Origin: Enterovibrio baiacu
Lineage (GTDB): Bacteria > Pseudomonadota > Gammaproteobacteria > Enterobacterales > Vibrionaceae
Assembly: GCF_004120195.1 (NCBI RefSeq)
Contig: NZ_SCHN01000014.1
Location: 62,001 to 126,000, forward strand
DNA length: 64,000 nt
Direction: 5' to 3'
Shown: positions 41,868 to 50,881 of the stretch, piece after piece
Layout of the letters: every line of letters starts with the position of its first letter
Numbering within the stretch: the first letter of the stretch is position 1
Translations under genes and position numbers: made by a program
Notes under the pieces: generated by a model
What the model saw: only the letters and a program-made list of their open reading frames with translations
Told to the model about the DNA's origin: nothing
Database searches by the model: none

Positions 41868-42806
41868 CTAGAGATCGTTCGATGCCTGCCTGTGATTCAA
41901 CTCTTCCAGCATGATTTCATCGTCCCACGGCAAATGATCAGAAAAATGATCGGACAAGAAATCCACGAACAATCTCACCTTGGCTGACAAGTTTCGGTTA
42001 AACGGATATACCGCCCACACGGCGGAATCAGGGCCTTTGTAATCCGCCAGCACTTCTACCAACTCGCCCAGTTGGATTTTCGGTCGCACATAATAATCGG
42101 GCAATTGTGCTAACCCCATACCACGTAAAGCCGCATCCAAGACCGCACTGCCACTGTTACCATGCCAGCGCCCTTTCACCTTTACTTGAGTGGCTTCACC
42201 CTTGTCCTGAAAACTCCACGCTTCCGCTGATCCAACCAAGCAATTGTGATTGGCCAAATCCGCCAACACCTTGGGTTCACCAAACTCTTTGATGTAATCC
42301 GGTGACGCGCACACATACAACTGGCGCGGCGCTAATCGCCTTGCCATTAGGGTGCTGTCTTTGAGCATGCCCGTTCGGATCGCGAGGTCATAACCGTCAT
42401 GCACCATGTCGACGACATCATTGGAAAAATGAAGATCAACACTGAGCTTGGGGTGCGCTTGGATAAACTCATTGGCCAACGGCGCAATGTATTTCTCGCC
42501 GAAAATGGACGGGGCAGTGATTTTAAGCAAACCCAGAGGTTCGGTTTGCATTTGCGTCACCAAGGCTTCTGCATCGCAAAACTCTTCGATCAGGGAATTA
42601 CAATGCTCGAAGTAGACTTTGCCTACCTCGGTTAAGGTGATTTGACGGGTGGTGCGATAGAGCAACCGCGTGCTTAGTCGGCTTTCCAGCGCATCAATTC
42701 GGCGACTGACATGCGACGTAGACACACCCAACTTGCGCGCTGCGGCTGTAAAACTCCCACTGTTGACGACCTCAACAAATTCTTCAACACCGCTCCAACG
42801 GTTCAT
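41868..42806 (-). CDS. LysR-type transcriptional regulator
   Basis: 312 residues. Residues 1-60 are the winged helix ('EEFVEVVNSGSFTAAARKLGVSTSHVSRRIDALESRL'), the rest a periplasmic-binding-like effector domain. The inducer is unknown. It is transcribed away from the quinoprotein operon starting at 42940 with 133 bases between, the usual layout for a LysR regulator and its target, but it could equally belong to the core side. Confidence 0.93.
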   Translation of the reverse strand: MNRWSGVEEFVEVVNSGSFTAAARKLGVSTSHVSRRIDALESRLSTRLLYRTTRQITLTEVGKVYFEHCNSLIEEFCDAEALVTQMQTEPLGLLKITAPSIFGEKYIAPLANEFIQAHPKLSVDLHFSNDVVDMVHDGYDLAIRTGMLKDSTLMARRLAPRQLYVCASPDYIKEFGEPKVLADLANHNCLVGSAEAWSFQDKGEATQVKVKGRWHGNSGSAVLDAALRGMGLAQLPDYYVRPKIQLGELVEVLADYKGPDSAVWAVYPFNRNLSAKVRLFVDFLSDHFSDHLPWDDEIMLEELNHRQASNDL

Positions 42807-42889
42807 CTTTGCCCCACTGAAAAAAAGTTTACTTGTGGCTGCAACAATAAAGTCCGCCCAGTGACGGTCTGATTGTTATCCTAATGTTA

Positions 42890-42902
42890 ATCCAAATTGG
42901 AT
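42890..42902. promoter_or_regulatory. Candidate LysR operator in the divergent spacer
   Basis: ATCCAA-A-TTGGAT is a perfect short palindrome with a further TTATCC 14 bases before it. It lies midway between the LysR-type gene and the CxxxCW gene. Confidence 0.35.
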
Positions 42903-42939
42903 AGCTCTCTGCCACGTTCCTACTAAGGTAGGAGACTTA

Positions 42940-43533
42940 TTGGATGAAAGTAGTATGAAGCCTCTTGGAAAGCGTCGAGCATTTTGCTCCAACTGCGCGA
43001 TATTGCTTTGTTTATGTGCCACGAACATCAGTGCAGAGACAAACTCATCGCCCGTCATAGAACCCAATGATTACCGCACCGAACACTATCGCGCCCCCGT
43101 GCCGACCACCTTGCTCGGCGCATCGGTCATTGATTCCCCCAGCGAACTTCATACCTTCATTGAACAAGAAACGCCGCGCCTGATTGATGTGTATCCCGCG
43201 CCGAATAAGCCCGAAGGATTGGTGAAAAATACCCTGTGGATTGAACCCACCCGCGATACCCTGCCTAACACCTATTGGCTGGCGAATGTCGGTCACGGCA
43301 TTGTGCCGGATGATTTGATGGCACTGCTGAAAGCCCATTTACCAAACGACGACACGCCCATCGTGATTTTCTGCGAGCCTAGCTGTTGGCATTCCTGGAA
43401 TGCCAGTAAACGTGCACTAGAGCTAGGTGCTGCCCATGTCTATTGGTATCGCGCAGGCGTCAAAGGTTGGAAAGATGCAGGCTACCCGCTAGAAACCACT
43501 GAACCCATTCGTCCGTCAATGCGTCGTCCATGA
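42940..43533 (+). CDS. PQQ-dependent catabolism-associated CxxxCW rhodanese-like protein
   Basis: 197 residues with an N-terminal signal sequence, then a rhodanese-like domain. 'VIFCEPSCWHSWNASKRALELG' contains Cys145, Cys149 and Trp150, the motif that names this family found beside PQQ alcohol dehydrogenases. The usual single rhodanese active-site loop is replaced by this Cys pair, which may handle thiols or metal in the periplasm; the function is not established. Start: TTG 42940 has AGGAG five bases upstream; ATG 42955 is an alternative. Its stop overlaps the next gene's ATG (ATGA). Confidence 0.88.
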   Translation: MDESSMKPLGKRRAFCSNCAILLCLCATNISAETNSSPVIEPNDYRTEHYRAPVPTTLLGASVIDSPSELHTFIEQETPRLIDVYPAPNKPEGLVKNTLWIEPTRDTLPNTYWLANVGHGIVPDDLMALLKAHLPNDDTPIVIFCEPSCWHSWNASKRALELGAAHVYWYRAGVKGWKDAGYPLETTEPIRPSMRRP

Positions 43534-44477
43534 ACACATCACGAATGAACACGCTCACGCGCATCACCGCTCTGCTCGCCCTGCTGAGCTTTCCTTTTTG
43601 CGTACTGGCCAATGCGCCGACAACACTGGTTTTTGACGAAATCGCACCGGGCGTGCATGTGCATCTGGGAAGAATCGACGATCTTTTCACGACGCCATTT
43701 GGCCCTGTCGCCAACGTCACCTTTATTGTGGGAGAAACGTCCGTCGCCCTGATTGATTCAGGCGGAAGCCAGCGCGCAGGGGAGATGATATATACGGCGA
43801 TCCGAGCCGTGACAGCGCTGCCTATTCGTTATGTCATCAACACCCATGTTCATCCTGATCATAATTTCGGTAATCAGGCTTTTCTGGCTGAGAAACCCGA
43901 ATTTGTCGCTCATTTCCGTTACCCCGGCGATTTCGCAGCAAAAGCAGGGTATTACCTTCAACGCCTTAACACACCGTGGTTTGAAGGCACAACGCCCGTT
44001 GCGGCGACCTTGTTGATCGACACAAGCACGCAGTTCGATCTTGGTAATCGACGCATCACACTCACGCCACACGATCGCGCCCATACACGCCACGATCTCT
44101 CCGTGTTCGACGAACAAACACACACGCTGATCGCCGGCGATCTCTTGTTTGTCGAACACATTCCAACGTTAGACGGCAGTTTGCTCGGGTGGCTTAACGT
44201 GATCGATGAACTCGATCAACTGCCCTATCAACGCGTCGTTCCCGGCCACGGCGCAGTGCAACGAAGAAAGACCTCGTCAGAGCAAAGTGCCTTTGCTCTT
44301 CAACGTCACTACCTTGAATCTCTCACCGTGTCGGTTCGAGATGCCATTCATCAACACATTGATATCAATACTGCCAGCAACACCTTAATGACAGATCATG
44401 CGGAGCAATGGGCTTTATTTGGATCTTTCCATCCAAGGAACGTCATCCAAGCCTACAAGGAGTTGGAATGGGAGTAA
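43530..44477 (+). CDS. Quinoprotein relay system zinc metallohydrolase (MBL fold)
   Basis: 315 residues, signal peptide, then a metallo-beta-lactamase fold with the metal motif 'NTHVHPDHNFGN' (His106, His108, Asp110, His111), 'HTLIAGDLLFVE' and 'RVVPGHGAV', which complete the dinuclear zinc site. The first metal position is followed by DSGG. It belongs to a SoxH-like family found with PQQ dehydrogenases and SoxYZ-like carriers; the substrate is unknown. Translationally coupled to the CxxxCW gene. Confidence 0.88.
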   Translation: MNTSRMNTLTRITALLALLSFPFCVLANAPTTLVFDEIAPGVHVHLGRIDDLFTTPFGPVANVTFIVGETSVALIDSGGSQRAGEMIYTAIRAVTALPIRYVINTHVHPDHNFGNQAFLAEKPEFVAHFRYPGDFAAKAGYYLQRLNTPWFEGTTPVAATLLIDTSTQFDLGNRRITLTPHDRAHTRHDLSVFDEQTHTLIAGDLLFVEHIPTLDGSLLGWLNVIDELDQLPYQRVVPGHGAVQRRKTSSEQSAFALQRHYLESLTVSVRDAIHQHIDINTASNTLMTDHAEQWALFGSFHPRNVIQAYKELEWE

Positions 44478-44492
44478 CAGGAGAGCCATACC

Positions 44493-45323
44493 ATGAAATC
44501 AATCATCAAACGCCTATCTAACCCATCGAAAGAACGCCTTACGTTCAAATACGCGGTGATAGTGGGCTTGTTGGCACTGCAGCCATTCACGGTTAACGCG
44601 ACGGCCAAAAGTGTGGAAGATAGCCCGAACTGGCTCACCATTCGCGACAGTTTGTTCCCTGACACGCCAATTTCTGAAGATACCCTGATCACGCTCGAAA
44701 CCCCTTCTCGCGCGCAAGATGCCGCCATCGTCCCCCTAAGTGTCAAAGTGAATGTTCTACAAGATGATCCCAACCCGATAGAGACGATCTTTCTCGTCGT
44801 GGATAACAACCCGTCGCCGATTGTGGGCACCTTCGACATGACCCCCAACAACGGCATTGCCAACTTGTCGACGCGGGTTCGCGTCAATGCTTACAGCCCA
44901 GTCAGGGTGATTGCGCGAACCGCTGATGGCTCGCTGCACATGGCAGCAAACTTCGTGAAAGCGTCAGGAGGTTGTTCCGCGCCTGCAGGTGCCGACGACA
45001 TGTTGGCCCGCCAACGCATGGGAAAAATGAAACTGAAAGAGTTAGGGCAGGGTGACTCACGCGCACTGCAATTGCTGATCAGTCACCCGAATTACAGCGG
45101 GCTGCAAATGGATCAACTTACGCGGCACTGGATCCCATCGGACTATGTCAGCGACGTGAACATTACGTTAGAGGGTGAACCCGTATTGCGCTTCAACGGC
45201 GGCATCTCTATTAGCGAAAACCCTACCTTTACCTTCCATGTCGACAAAGGAAAAAGTGGCAAACTGAAAGCCGACGTCAAAGATTCCACAGGGCGATCAT
45301 TTTCGAGCGAGTGGGATATTTAG
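44493..45323 (+). CDS. Quinoprotein dehydrogenase-associated SoxYZ-like carrier protein
   Basis: 276 residues: signal sequence, SoxY-like domain (about 45-165) ending 'VKASGGCSAPAG' with Cys161 where SoxY carries substrate covalently in its GGCGG tail, and a SoxZ-like domain (about 180-276). In SoxYZ the two chains are separate and the Cys is near the C-terminus; here they are fused and the Cys lies internally. This points to a periplasmic carrier of a small thiol-bound group, not sulfur oxidation in the classical sense. AGGAG upstream; 15 bases behind the metallohydrolase. Confidence 0.88.
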   Translation: MKSIIKRLSNPSKERLTFKYAVIVGLLALQPFTVNATAKSVEDSPNWLTIRDSLFPDTPISEDTLITLETPSRAQDAAIVPLSVKVNVLQDDPNPIETIFLVVDNNPSPIVGTFDMTPNNGIANLSTRVRVNAYSPVRVIARTADGSLHMAANFVKASGGCSAPAGADDMLARQRMGKMKLKELGQGDSRALQLLISHPNYSGLQMDQLTRHWIPSDYVSDVNITLEGEPVLRFNGGISISENPTFTFHVDKGKSGKLKADVKDSTGRSFSSEWDI

Positions 45324-45363
45324 TCTCGTCACAGGCATCCGCACTATTCGCGTATTTTTCATC

Positions 45364-45397
45364 ACCCAAAGATCGTCCGCAAAGGTGGTCTTTGGGT
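45364..45397 (+). terminator. Hairpin after the SoxYZ-like gene
   Basis: ACCCAAAGA and TCTTTGGGT are exact arms, and wobble pairs extend the stem to about 14 pairs around a CGCAAA loop. No clear T tract, so termination is uncertain. It may separate the three-gene operon from xoxF. Confidence 0.5.
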
Positions 45398-45855
45398 CTT
45401 GAAAGTTGCACACCCTCTCAATGAGCAACACTCAGTGACAAAGAAAAATACCGCTATTTATCTGATGGTTGAATTCCCTTTCTCGTCATGTGGACATTGT
45501 TGCTCGAGAACAAAAGTGTTGTGCTTCTTTCCCCCTCACAATCCCTCAAATGCTGCCATAAACTCTAATCACCGACGCAAAGAGTCAGGGCGTTTTAGAA
45601 CTCGCCTGCCCGTTTGGTCGGAACCGAATGGCATTAAGGTGCAATGCTGAAACGCGAACCCGCATCGTTGTAGACCGCCTAACGTTTATTTCAACGCTTT
45701 TCCTTTGAAGCAACCGGAAGACGCGGTAAGCCAAAAAAGAGCGCCCCACAACCCGCGGATTGCGATGTCCCTACATTCAAAAACAAGGCCGACAAGTGAA
45801 AAACCATCCCTAGTTGGGTGCGTTGAACTCACACGCTGTCGCGGAGGAAGTTACT
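45398..45855. other. Gene-free leader/promoter region of xoxF
   Basis: About 460 bases with no credible gene, directly before the strongly initiated xoxF (GGAGGAAG). The length suggests regulation, consistent with the kinase/response regulator encoded nearby, but no repeat or known operator could be assigned. A sigma-54-like TGGCA...GCA stretch near 45630 has the wrong spacing. Confidence 0.5.
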
Positions 45856-47667
45856 ATGAAAGGTGCACAACGGTCGTTTAGTCGCGGGTTAGCGATAACG
45901 GCGCTTTCCCTGCCCATGCTGTTTTCAGCAACATCGCAGGCGAACGATGAGCTACTCAAGCTTCAAGATGATCCCAACCAATGGGTGATGTGGGGCGCGA
46001 ATTATTCAGGTACACGTTACAGCTCACTCGATCAAATCAACGCAAAGAATGCCAAAGACCTGCAAGTTGCTTGGACCTTCTCAACAGGGGTTCTCCGCGG
46101 ACATGAAGGCGGCCCTCTTGTGATTGGCAACACCATGTATATCCACACCCCGTTTCCGAACAAAGTGTTCGCGATCAACATGGATAAGCAAGCGCTTCGT
46201 TGGTCTTATGAGCCAAAACAAGATTCCTCGGTTATCGCCGTCATGTGTTGTGACACCGTAAACCGTGGCCTCGCCTATTCCGACGGAAAAATTTTCCTGC
46301 AACAAGCAGACACCACCTTAGTCGCGTTGGATGAAAACACAGGTGAAGTCGTGTGGAAAGTGGTCAATGGTGACCCGAAAGTCGGGGCAACCAACACCAA
46401 TGCGCCGCTGGTCGTGAAAGACAAAATCATCACAGGGATCAGTGGGGGCGAGTTCGGTGTTCGCGGCTACCTCACCGCATATAACGTCAAAGACGGCAGC
46501 GTTGCCTGGCGCGCCTACAGCACAGGGCCAGACGATGAAATGCTGGTCGACCCTGAAAAAACCACCGAGATGCTTAAGCCGATCGGCAAAGACGCCAGCC
46601 TAAAAACGTGGGAAGGCGACCAATGGAAAATTGGTGGCGGTACAACATGGGGTTGGTTTACCTATGACCCAGAGTTGAACCTGATTTACTACGGCACAGG
46701 TAATCCAAGCACATGGAACCCATCGCAACGTCCAGGCGATAACAAGTACTCCATGACCATCATGGCGCGTGATGCCGACACGGGCATGGCGAAATGGCTA
46801 TACCAAATGACGCCTCATGACGAATGGGATTATGACGGCGTCAACGAAATGATATTGGTCGATAAGACATTCAACGGCAAAGACAGAAAACTACTTGTGC
46901 ACTTTGACCGAAATGGCTTTGGTTACACCCTCGACAGAGTCACGGGTGAACTGCTTGTCGCTGAAAAATTTGACCCTGCTGTGAATTGGGCAACCCATGT
47001 GGACATGGAAACCGGACGTCCTCAAGTGGTCGCAAAATATTCAACCGACCAAAACGGTGAAGATGTCGATACAACGGGCGTTTGCCCAGCAGCATTGGGC
47101 TCAAAAGACCAACAACCTGCCACCTACAGTGAGCGCACTGGCTTGTTCTATGTGCCGACCAATCATGTCTGCATGAACTACGAACCGTTCGAAGTTTCCT
47201 ACACCGCAGGTCAACCCTATGTCGGTGCCACCCTTTCTATGTTCCCCGCCCCAGACAGCCACGGCGGTTTGGGAAACTTCATCGCATGGGACGCTGAAAA
47301 AGGTGAAATCGTATGGTCTATTCCTGAGCCATTTTCCGTGTGGAGTGGCGCATTGGCGACCGGTGGCGGCATCGTGTTTTACGGCACGCTGGAAGGCTAC
47401 TTGAAAGCAGTGGATGAGAAGACAGGGAAAGAGCTTTACCGCTTCAAAACCCCGTCAGGCATCATCGGTAACGTAAATACCTACATGCACAACGGTAAAC
47501 AATATATTGCCGTGTTGTCAGGTGTCGGTGGCTGGGCTGGTATCGGTATGGCGGCTGGGCTTGAAGGCGACACTGACGGGCTCGGTGCGGTGGGCGCGTA
47601 TCGCAAACTGTCTGATTACACCCAATTGGGCGGTGTGTTGACGGTCTTTGCCTTACCGGAAAGCTAA
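45856..47667 (+). CDS. xoxF: Lanthanide-type PQQ methanol/alcohol dehydrogenase XoxF
   Basis: Periplasmic quinoprotein that oxidises methanol or other primary alcohols. 603 residues with a signal peptide ending near S-Q-A/N. An eight-bladed propeller is indicated by repeated W-motifs. The adjacent Cys131-Cys132 ('[10 protein letters not shown]') form the vicinal disulfide over PQQ; Glu199, Asn283 and Asp325 are the metal/catalytic residues. '[12 protein letters not shown]' places Asp327 two positions after the catalytic Asp, the mark of lanthanide-dependent enzymes; calcium MxaF has Ala there and ExaA-type enzymes Ser or Thr. '[14 protein letters not shown]' and '[15 protein letters not shown]' are typical XoxF. 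No MxaI or cytochrome cL gene accompanies it. ATG 45856 has GGAGG; the longer reading from 45814 lacks one. A terminator follows. Confidence 0.93.
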   Translation: MKGAQRSFSRGLAITALSLPMLFSATSQANDELLKLQDDPNQWVMWGANYSGTRYSSLDQINAKNAKDLQVAWTFSTGVLRGHEGGPLVIGNTMYIHTPFPNKVFAINMDKQALRWSYEPKQDSSVIAVMCCDTVNRGLAYSDGKIFLQQADTTLVALDENTGEVVWKVVNGDPKVGATNTNAPLVVKDKIITGISGGEFGVRGYLTAYNVKDGSVAWRAYSTGPDDEMLVDPEKTTEMLKPIGKDASLKTWEGDQWKIGGGTTWGWFTYDPELNLIYYGTGNPSTWNPSQRPGDNKYSMTIMARDADTGMAKWLYQMTPHDEWDYDGVNEMILVDKTFNGKDRKLLVHFDRNGFGYTLDRVTGELLVAEKFDPAVNWATHVDMETGRPQVVAKYSTDQNGEDVDTTGVCPAALGSKDQQPATYSERTGLFYVPTNHVCMNYEPFEVSYTAGQPYVGATLSMFPAPDSHGGLGNFIAWDAEKGEIVWSIPEPFSVWSGALATGGGIVFYGTLEGYLKAVDEKTGKELYRFKTPSGIIGNVNTYMHNGKQYIAVLSGVGGWAGIGMAAGLEGDTDGLGAVGAYRKLSDYTQLGGVLTVFALPES

Positions 47668-47678
47668 TCAGCAACGAA

Positions 47679-47700
47679 GGGGAGTGAAGACTCCCCTTTT
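47679..47700 (+). terminator. Terminator after xoxF
   Basis: GGGGAGT-GAAG-ACTCCCC followed by TTTTCGCTTTT. It would make the downstream copper-protein operon partly independent of xoxF. Confidence 0.85.
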
Positions 47701-47715
47701 CGCTTTTCGTTACGT

Positions 47716-47750
<35 letters not shown>

Positions 47751-47796
47751 AAAGCATCAACAACCCGCGAGTAAGACATAACCAAAAGGATTCCAA

Positions 47797-48246
47797 ATGG
47801 CTAAACGACTTTTTTGGGTGATCTGTTTGTTTTGGGGAGCCACCTCCCTCAGCCACGCGACAGAACATGAAGTTCGCGCCGTGGGTGTGAAGTTCGATCC
47901 CATGTTCATCGTTGTTGAACCGGGCGACCGTGTTTCTTGGGTCAACATGCCCGCACACATGATTGAAACCATTGACGCCATGGTGCCTGAAGGCACAGAG
48001 AAAATCAGAACCGAACTGGGTGTTGATGTCAGCTTTGTGTTTAACGAAGACGGTATTTACGTCTACAAGTGCACGCCACATTGGGGCGCGAGAATGGGCG
48101 GTGTATTGCTTGTCGGTAATCCGAGTGACATCGAAGGCACGATCGACGCCTACCTTGCTGAAATTCAGAAAGATAAGTCTCTACTGCCTGCAAAAGGATT
48201 GCTGAAAAAATTCAAAAAGCATCTCCAAAAGCAGGGAGTCATATAA
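47797..48246 (+). CDS. Pseudoazurin-like type 1 copper protein
   Basis: 149 residues with a signal peptide ending S-H-A/T. The copper ligands can be placed by the pseudoazurin pattern: His in 'MPAHMIETIDAMVPEG', and Cys, His and Met in 'YKCTPHWGARMGGVLLVG' (C-x2-H-x4-M). A helical, lysine-rich C-terminus of about 45 residues follows, as in pseudoazurins. Pseudoazurins carry single electrons in the periplasm, so this is the likely acceptor for the preceding XoxF, in the place of the usual XoxG cytochrome. AAGGA precedes the ATG. Confidence 0.9.
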   Translation: MAKRLFWVICLFWGATSLSHATEHEVRAVGVKFDPMFIVVEPGDRVSWVNMPAHMIETIDAMVPEGTEKIRTELGVDVSFVFNEDGIYVYKCTPHWGARMGGVLLVGNPSDIEGTIDAYLAEIQKDKSLLPAKGLLKKFKKHLQKQGVI

Positions 48247-48271
48247 CGCCAAGACCATGAGGAGGCAACAT

Positions 48272-48649
48272 ATGACACGTATACTTCCATCCACCAGCAT
48301 CGTATTTCTCATTGCATTGATGGGCATCACTCCCGCAGCCAATGCCAATGATTTCCCCACGCTTGAGCGCGTTAAATTTGTGCAAGAGTGCATGTCACTC
48401 AACGGCGGTCCGACCTACGTCAACATGTACGGATGCAGTTGCGTCCTCGATAAAATCGCCGCTGAAATGCGCTTTGATGATTTCGTCCATGCCGATGCAT
48501 TCGCAAGGCTAAGGAACATGCGCGGCGAACGCGGGGGCTATTTCCGCTCATCAAAAGACAGCCGCTCGGCCAGAAAAGTGCTCACCACCTTGCGTGATGA
48601 AGCCACAGAGCAGTGCTTTGTTTCTCAGCAAATCACCCGCACACAATAG
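48272..48649 (+). CDS. Small periplasmic four-cysteine protein of the XoxF cluster
   Basis: 125 residues from ATG 48272, which has GAGGAGG upstream. A signal peptide ending A-N-A/N precedes a mature part with Cys40, Cys55, Cys57 and Cys115 ('FVQECMSLNGG', 'NMYGCSCVLDKIA', 'ATEQCFV'). There is no CxxCH, so it is not a c-type cytochrome. The four cysteines could make two disulfides or bind a metal. I recognise no characterised family; its place between the copper protein and xoxJ suggests a role in XoxF maturation or electron transfer. Confidence 0.82.
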   Translation: MTRILPSTSIVFLIALMGITPAANANDFPTLERVKFVQECMSLNGGPTYVNMYGCSCVLDKIAAEMRFDDFVHADAFARLRNMRGERGGYFRSSKDSRSARKVLTTLRDEATEQCFVSQQITRTQ

Positions 48650-48658
48650 GAGGCTCGC

Positions 48659-49525
48659 ATGATACGTTTATGGTCTCTTTTCTCCGCGATTCTGCTGCTG
48701 GTGTCTTCGGTATCATGGGCGGATGAACCCGCCTTTCCTTCTCCCCTTCCCGATAAACTGAGGGTCTGCGCAGATCCGAACAATCTGCCTTATTCCAATA
48801 AAGACCGACAAGGGTTTGAGAATAAAATTGCAGAGCAACTTGCGCAGTATTTTCACCTCGATGTGGAATATGTTTGGTTCCCGCAACGCATGGGGTTTAT
48901 TCGCAATACATTGAAGAATTACTCCGATGATACGGGGCGTTTTGCCTGCGATCTGGTGATCGGCGTACCAACGCAGTTCGATATCGCAGCCACGACCAAG
49001 CCCTATTATCGATCGTCCTATTCGATCATCTTTAAAAAAGACGGCCCACTGGGCGCGGCGGCAACACAACACGATGTTGCCACCTTGCCTGATAGCGTGA
49101 AGCAATCACTGAATGTGGCAGCTTTCGCTCCCTCTCCCGCCGTCACTTGGCTCAGAGATAACGGCTTTAAAGGCAACACCTCATTTTTCCGTATCATGAA
49201 CGGCGATGCGGAAGATTACCCAGGGAAAATGGTGAACCGCGTTGCGGACGGTGAATTCGACATGTTGGTGATCTGGGGGCCCATTGCAGGGTATTTTGCA
49301 AAATCTCACCCCGATCTTGCGGTGATCTCCATGACGTCAGAAGGCAGCAATGTTTTTGACTTTCCCATTTCAATGGGCGTGAGATACGGCGAGCGGCCTT
49401 GGAAGAAAACCGTCGAGATGGCGATGGACGCCAATGCACCTGAAATTGCGATGATCCTCAGTGATTATGGCGTGCCCGTCGTTGAGGCTTCGTCAGCCCC
49501 TCTCGGTGGCGATGATGATGATTAA
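48659..49525 (+). CDS. xoxJ: Quinoprotein-associated periplasmic binding protein XoxJ/MxaJ
   Basis: 288 residues, signal peptide ending W-A/D, then a class 3-like solute-binding fold ('LRVCADPNNLPYSNKDRQGFENKIAEQLAQ' type start, 'CDLVIGVPTQFDIAATTKPYYRSSYSIIF'). Members always lie next to PQQ alcohol dehydrogenases; XoxJ is thought to help activate XoxF rather than feed a transporter. The C-terminus ends in a run of four aspartates. AGGAGG before the ATG; 9 bases after the preceding gene. Confidence 0.9.
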   Translation: MIRLWSLFSAILLLVSSVSWADEPAFPSPLPDKLRVCADPNNLPYSNKDRQGFENKIAEQLAQYFHLDVEYVWFPQRMGFIRNTLKNYSDDTGRFACDLVIGVPTQFDIAATTKPYYRSSYSIIFKKDGPLGAAATQHDVATLPDSVKQSLNVAAFAPSPAVTWLRDNGFKGNTSFFRIMNGDAEDYPGKMVNRVADGEFDMLVIWGPIAGYFAKSHPDLAVISMTSEGSNVFDFPISMGVRYGERPWKKTVEMAMDANAPEIAMILSDYGVPVVEASSAPLGGDDDD

Positions 49526-49527
49526 AC

Positions 49528-49767
49528 GTGCGTAGAAATAAACCCAATGAGATGCCATTTGTCGTGAAAAAGACGATAAGTGGCATCAAACCTTTTCTGG
49601 TCATGTTGCTCATTGCCTTGCTGCTGGGTTGGATCCCCATCGGTTTTGCCAGCGACGCCCTTTTCAAGCCTCCTCTCCTTTCTTCAAACCACAGCGTTGG
49701 GGATCATTTCGATCTCCCTCAAAATGCGCCCCCTCTCCAATCAACGAATGGGAAAACTGGCCGCTAA
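49528..49767 (+). CDS. Small hypothetical secreted or membrane protein
   Basis: 79 residues starting with GTG 49528 two bases after xoxJ, or ATG 49552. A basic start and a hydrophobic helix ('FLVMLLIALLLGWIPIGFAS') are followed by about 35 polar residues. Signal-anchor or cleavable signal are both possible. No family recognised; it could be the last gene of the xoxF cluster or a spurious frame, as there is no clear ribosome site. Confidence 0.45.
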   Translation: MRRNKPNEMPFVVKKTISGIKPFLVMLLIALLLGWIPIGFASDALFKPPLLSSNHSVGDHFDLPQNAPPLQSTNGKTGR

Positions 49768-49849
49768 GATTAACGAGCAGATCTCTCGGTGATTAATTGA
49801 TAAGGTAAACACTACGATTTCATTACTGGCATGACCCTCGGACTTCCAC

Positions 49850-50023
49850 ATGAAACGAACACATCACACACTGCTCCTTTCATTGCTCATTCTCTTTACC
49901 TTCGCAGGATGCAGCACCGACATTGGCCGCGGTATGGCGGAAAGCGATTGCAGCAAGATCCGAAACAATACCGACAGAGATCAATGCTACAAAGACGTTG
50001 AACGCACGTTTGAAAACTACTGA
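49850..50023 (+). CDS. Putative 57-residue lipoprotein
   Basis: Begins MKRTHHTLLLSLLILFTFAG then Cys21, a lipobox (F-A-G-C), then a short polar part with Cys34 and Cys46. It ends just before a strong terminator. The start ATG 49850 has only a weak purine stretch upstream. Size and features resemble entericidin-like small lipoproteins, but no family can be assigned. Confidence 0.6.
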   Translation: MKRTHHTLLLSLLILFTFAGCSTDIGRGMAESDCSKIRNNTDRDQCYKDVERTFENY

Positions 50024-50043
50024 TAAACGTGACGAGCAGGCAT

Positions 50044-50072
50044 AAAAAATGACGCCATTAGGCGTCATTTTT
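50044..50072. terminator. Bidirectional terminator between the small lipoprotein and cysH
   Basis: AAAAAATGACGCC-ATTA-GGCGTCATTTTTC separates the plus-strand quinoprotein genes from the converging cysJIH operon. Confidence 0.92.
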
Positions 50073-50125
50073 CTGAGGTGTTGTGCGTATCACACGCAGC
50101 CGCACAGTATAGAAATCAGGAGGCG

Positions 50126-50881
50126 TTAGATACCGCCGCCGTCACTCACATCTTCGTGCAAACCACATTCACGCTTAAGGCCAAAGAAACGCGTTTCTTC
50201 TTCTGTCATGCCTTCTTCAAGTTTACGCGTGGTGTGGACATCGCCCACCGACACGTAACCTTGATCCCACAATGGGTGGTATGGCAAACCATGCTCTTTC
50301 AAGTAGTAATGCACGTCTTTGTTGGTCCAATCAATCACTGGCAAGAACTTGAACACGCCATTTTGAATACCAAGGATCGGTAAGGTTTGGCGAGAGCTTG
50401 CTTGGTCTCGGCGAAGGCCAGAAAACCACGTGCTGACGTTCAGTTCATCCAATGCGCGACGCATTGGCTCAACTTTGTTTAGGCGATTGTATTGTTGAAT
50501 GCCTTCAACACCTTGTTCCCACAATTTGCCATATTGTGCTTCTTGCCATGCTGAGCTTTGCTCTGCACGGTAAACACGTAAATCCAATGACAATTGCTTC
50601 GTTAAATCATCGATAAATTGATAGGTTTCAGGAAACAAGTAACCCGTGTCCGTCAAAATAATCGGTGTGTCGGGTTTCGCTTGAGTCACCAAATGCAGCA
50701 TCACTGCCGCCTGAATACCAAAGCTAGATGAGAGGGCGAATTCGCCCTCCAAATTCTCCAATGCCCACTGAACTCGCTCCTGTGCTGACAGGCTTTCCAA
50801 CTCAGCGTTAATGGGTGCTAGCTCTAGGATTTGCTGCGCCTTGTTCAGGCCAAGCAAATCGGACAATTGAAATTTAGGCAT
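50126..50881 (-). CDS. cysH: Phosphoadenosine phosphosulfate reductase CysH
   Basis: Reduces PAPS to sulfite with thioredoxin. 251 residues from ATG 50881 (GAGGG upstream; overlaps the cysI stop by eight bases). '[19 protein letters not shown]' is the PP-loop-like site, '[15 protein letters not shown]' binds PAPS, and the catalytic Cys lies in the C-terminal 'KRECGLHED'. No extra CC pairs of APS reductases, consistent with the CysC kinase in this genome. Confidence 0.97.
   Translation of the reverse strand: MPKFQLSDLLGLNKAQQILELAPINAELESLSAQERVQWALENLEGEFALSSSFGIQAAVMLHLVTQAKPDTPIILTDTGYLFPETYQFIDDLTKQLSLDLRVYRAEQSSAWQEAQYGKLWEQGVEGIQQYNRLNKVEPMRRALDELNVSTWFSGLRRDQASSRQTLPILGIQNGVFKFLPVIDWTNKDVHYYLKEHGLPYHPLWDQGYVSVGDVHTTRKLEEGMTEEETRFFGLKRECGLHEDVSDGGGI

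Noticed and set aside
45628-45648. Possible sigma-54 promoter (TGGCA...GCA) before xoxF
   Set aside because: The GG and GC elements are one base too close for a sigma-54 site.
45399-45650. 83-codon open frame with TTG start in the xoxF leader
   Set aside because: No ribosome site, odd composition and no recognisable motif; it overlaps the post-SoxYZ hairpin.
48272-48649. Four-cysteine protein as the missing XoxG cytochrome
   Set aside because: It contains no CxxCH heme-attachment motif.
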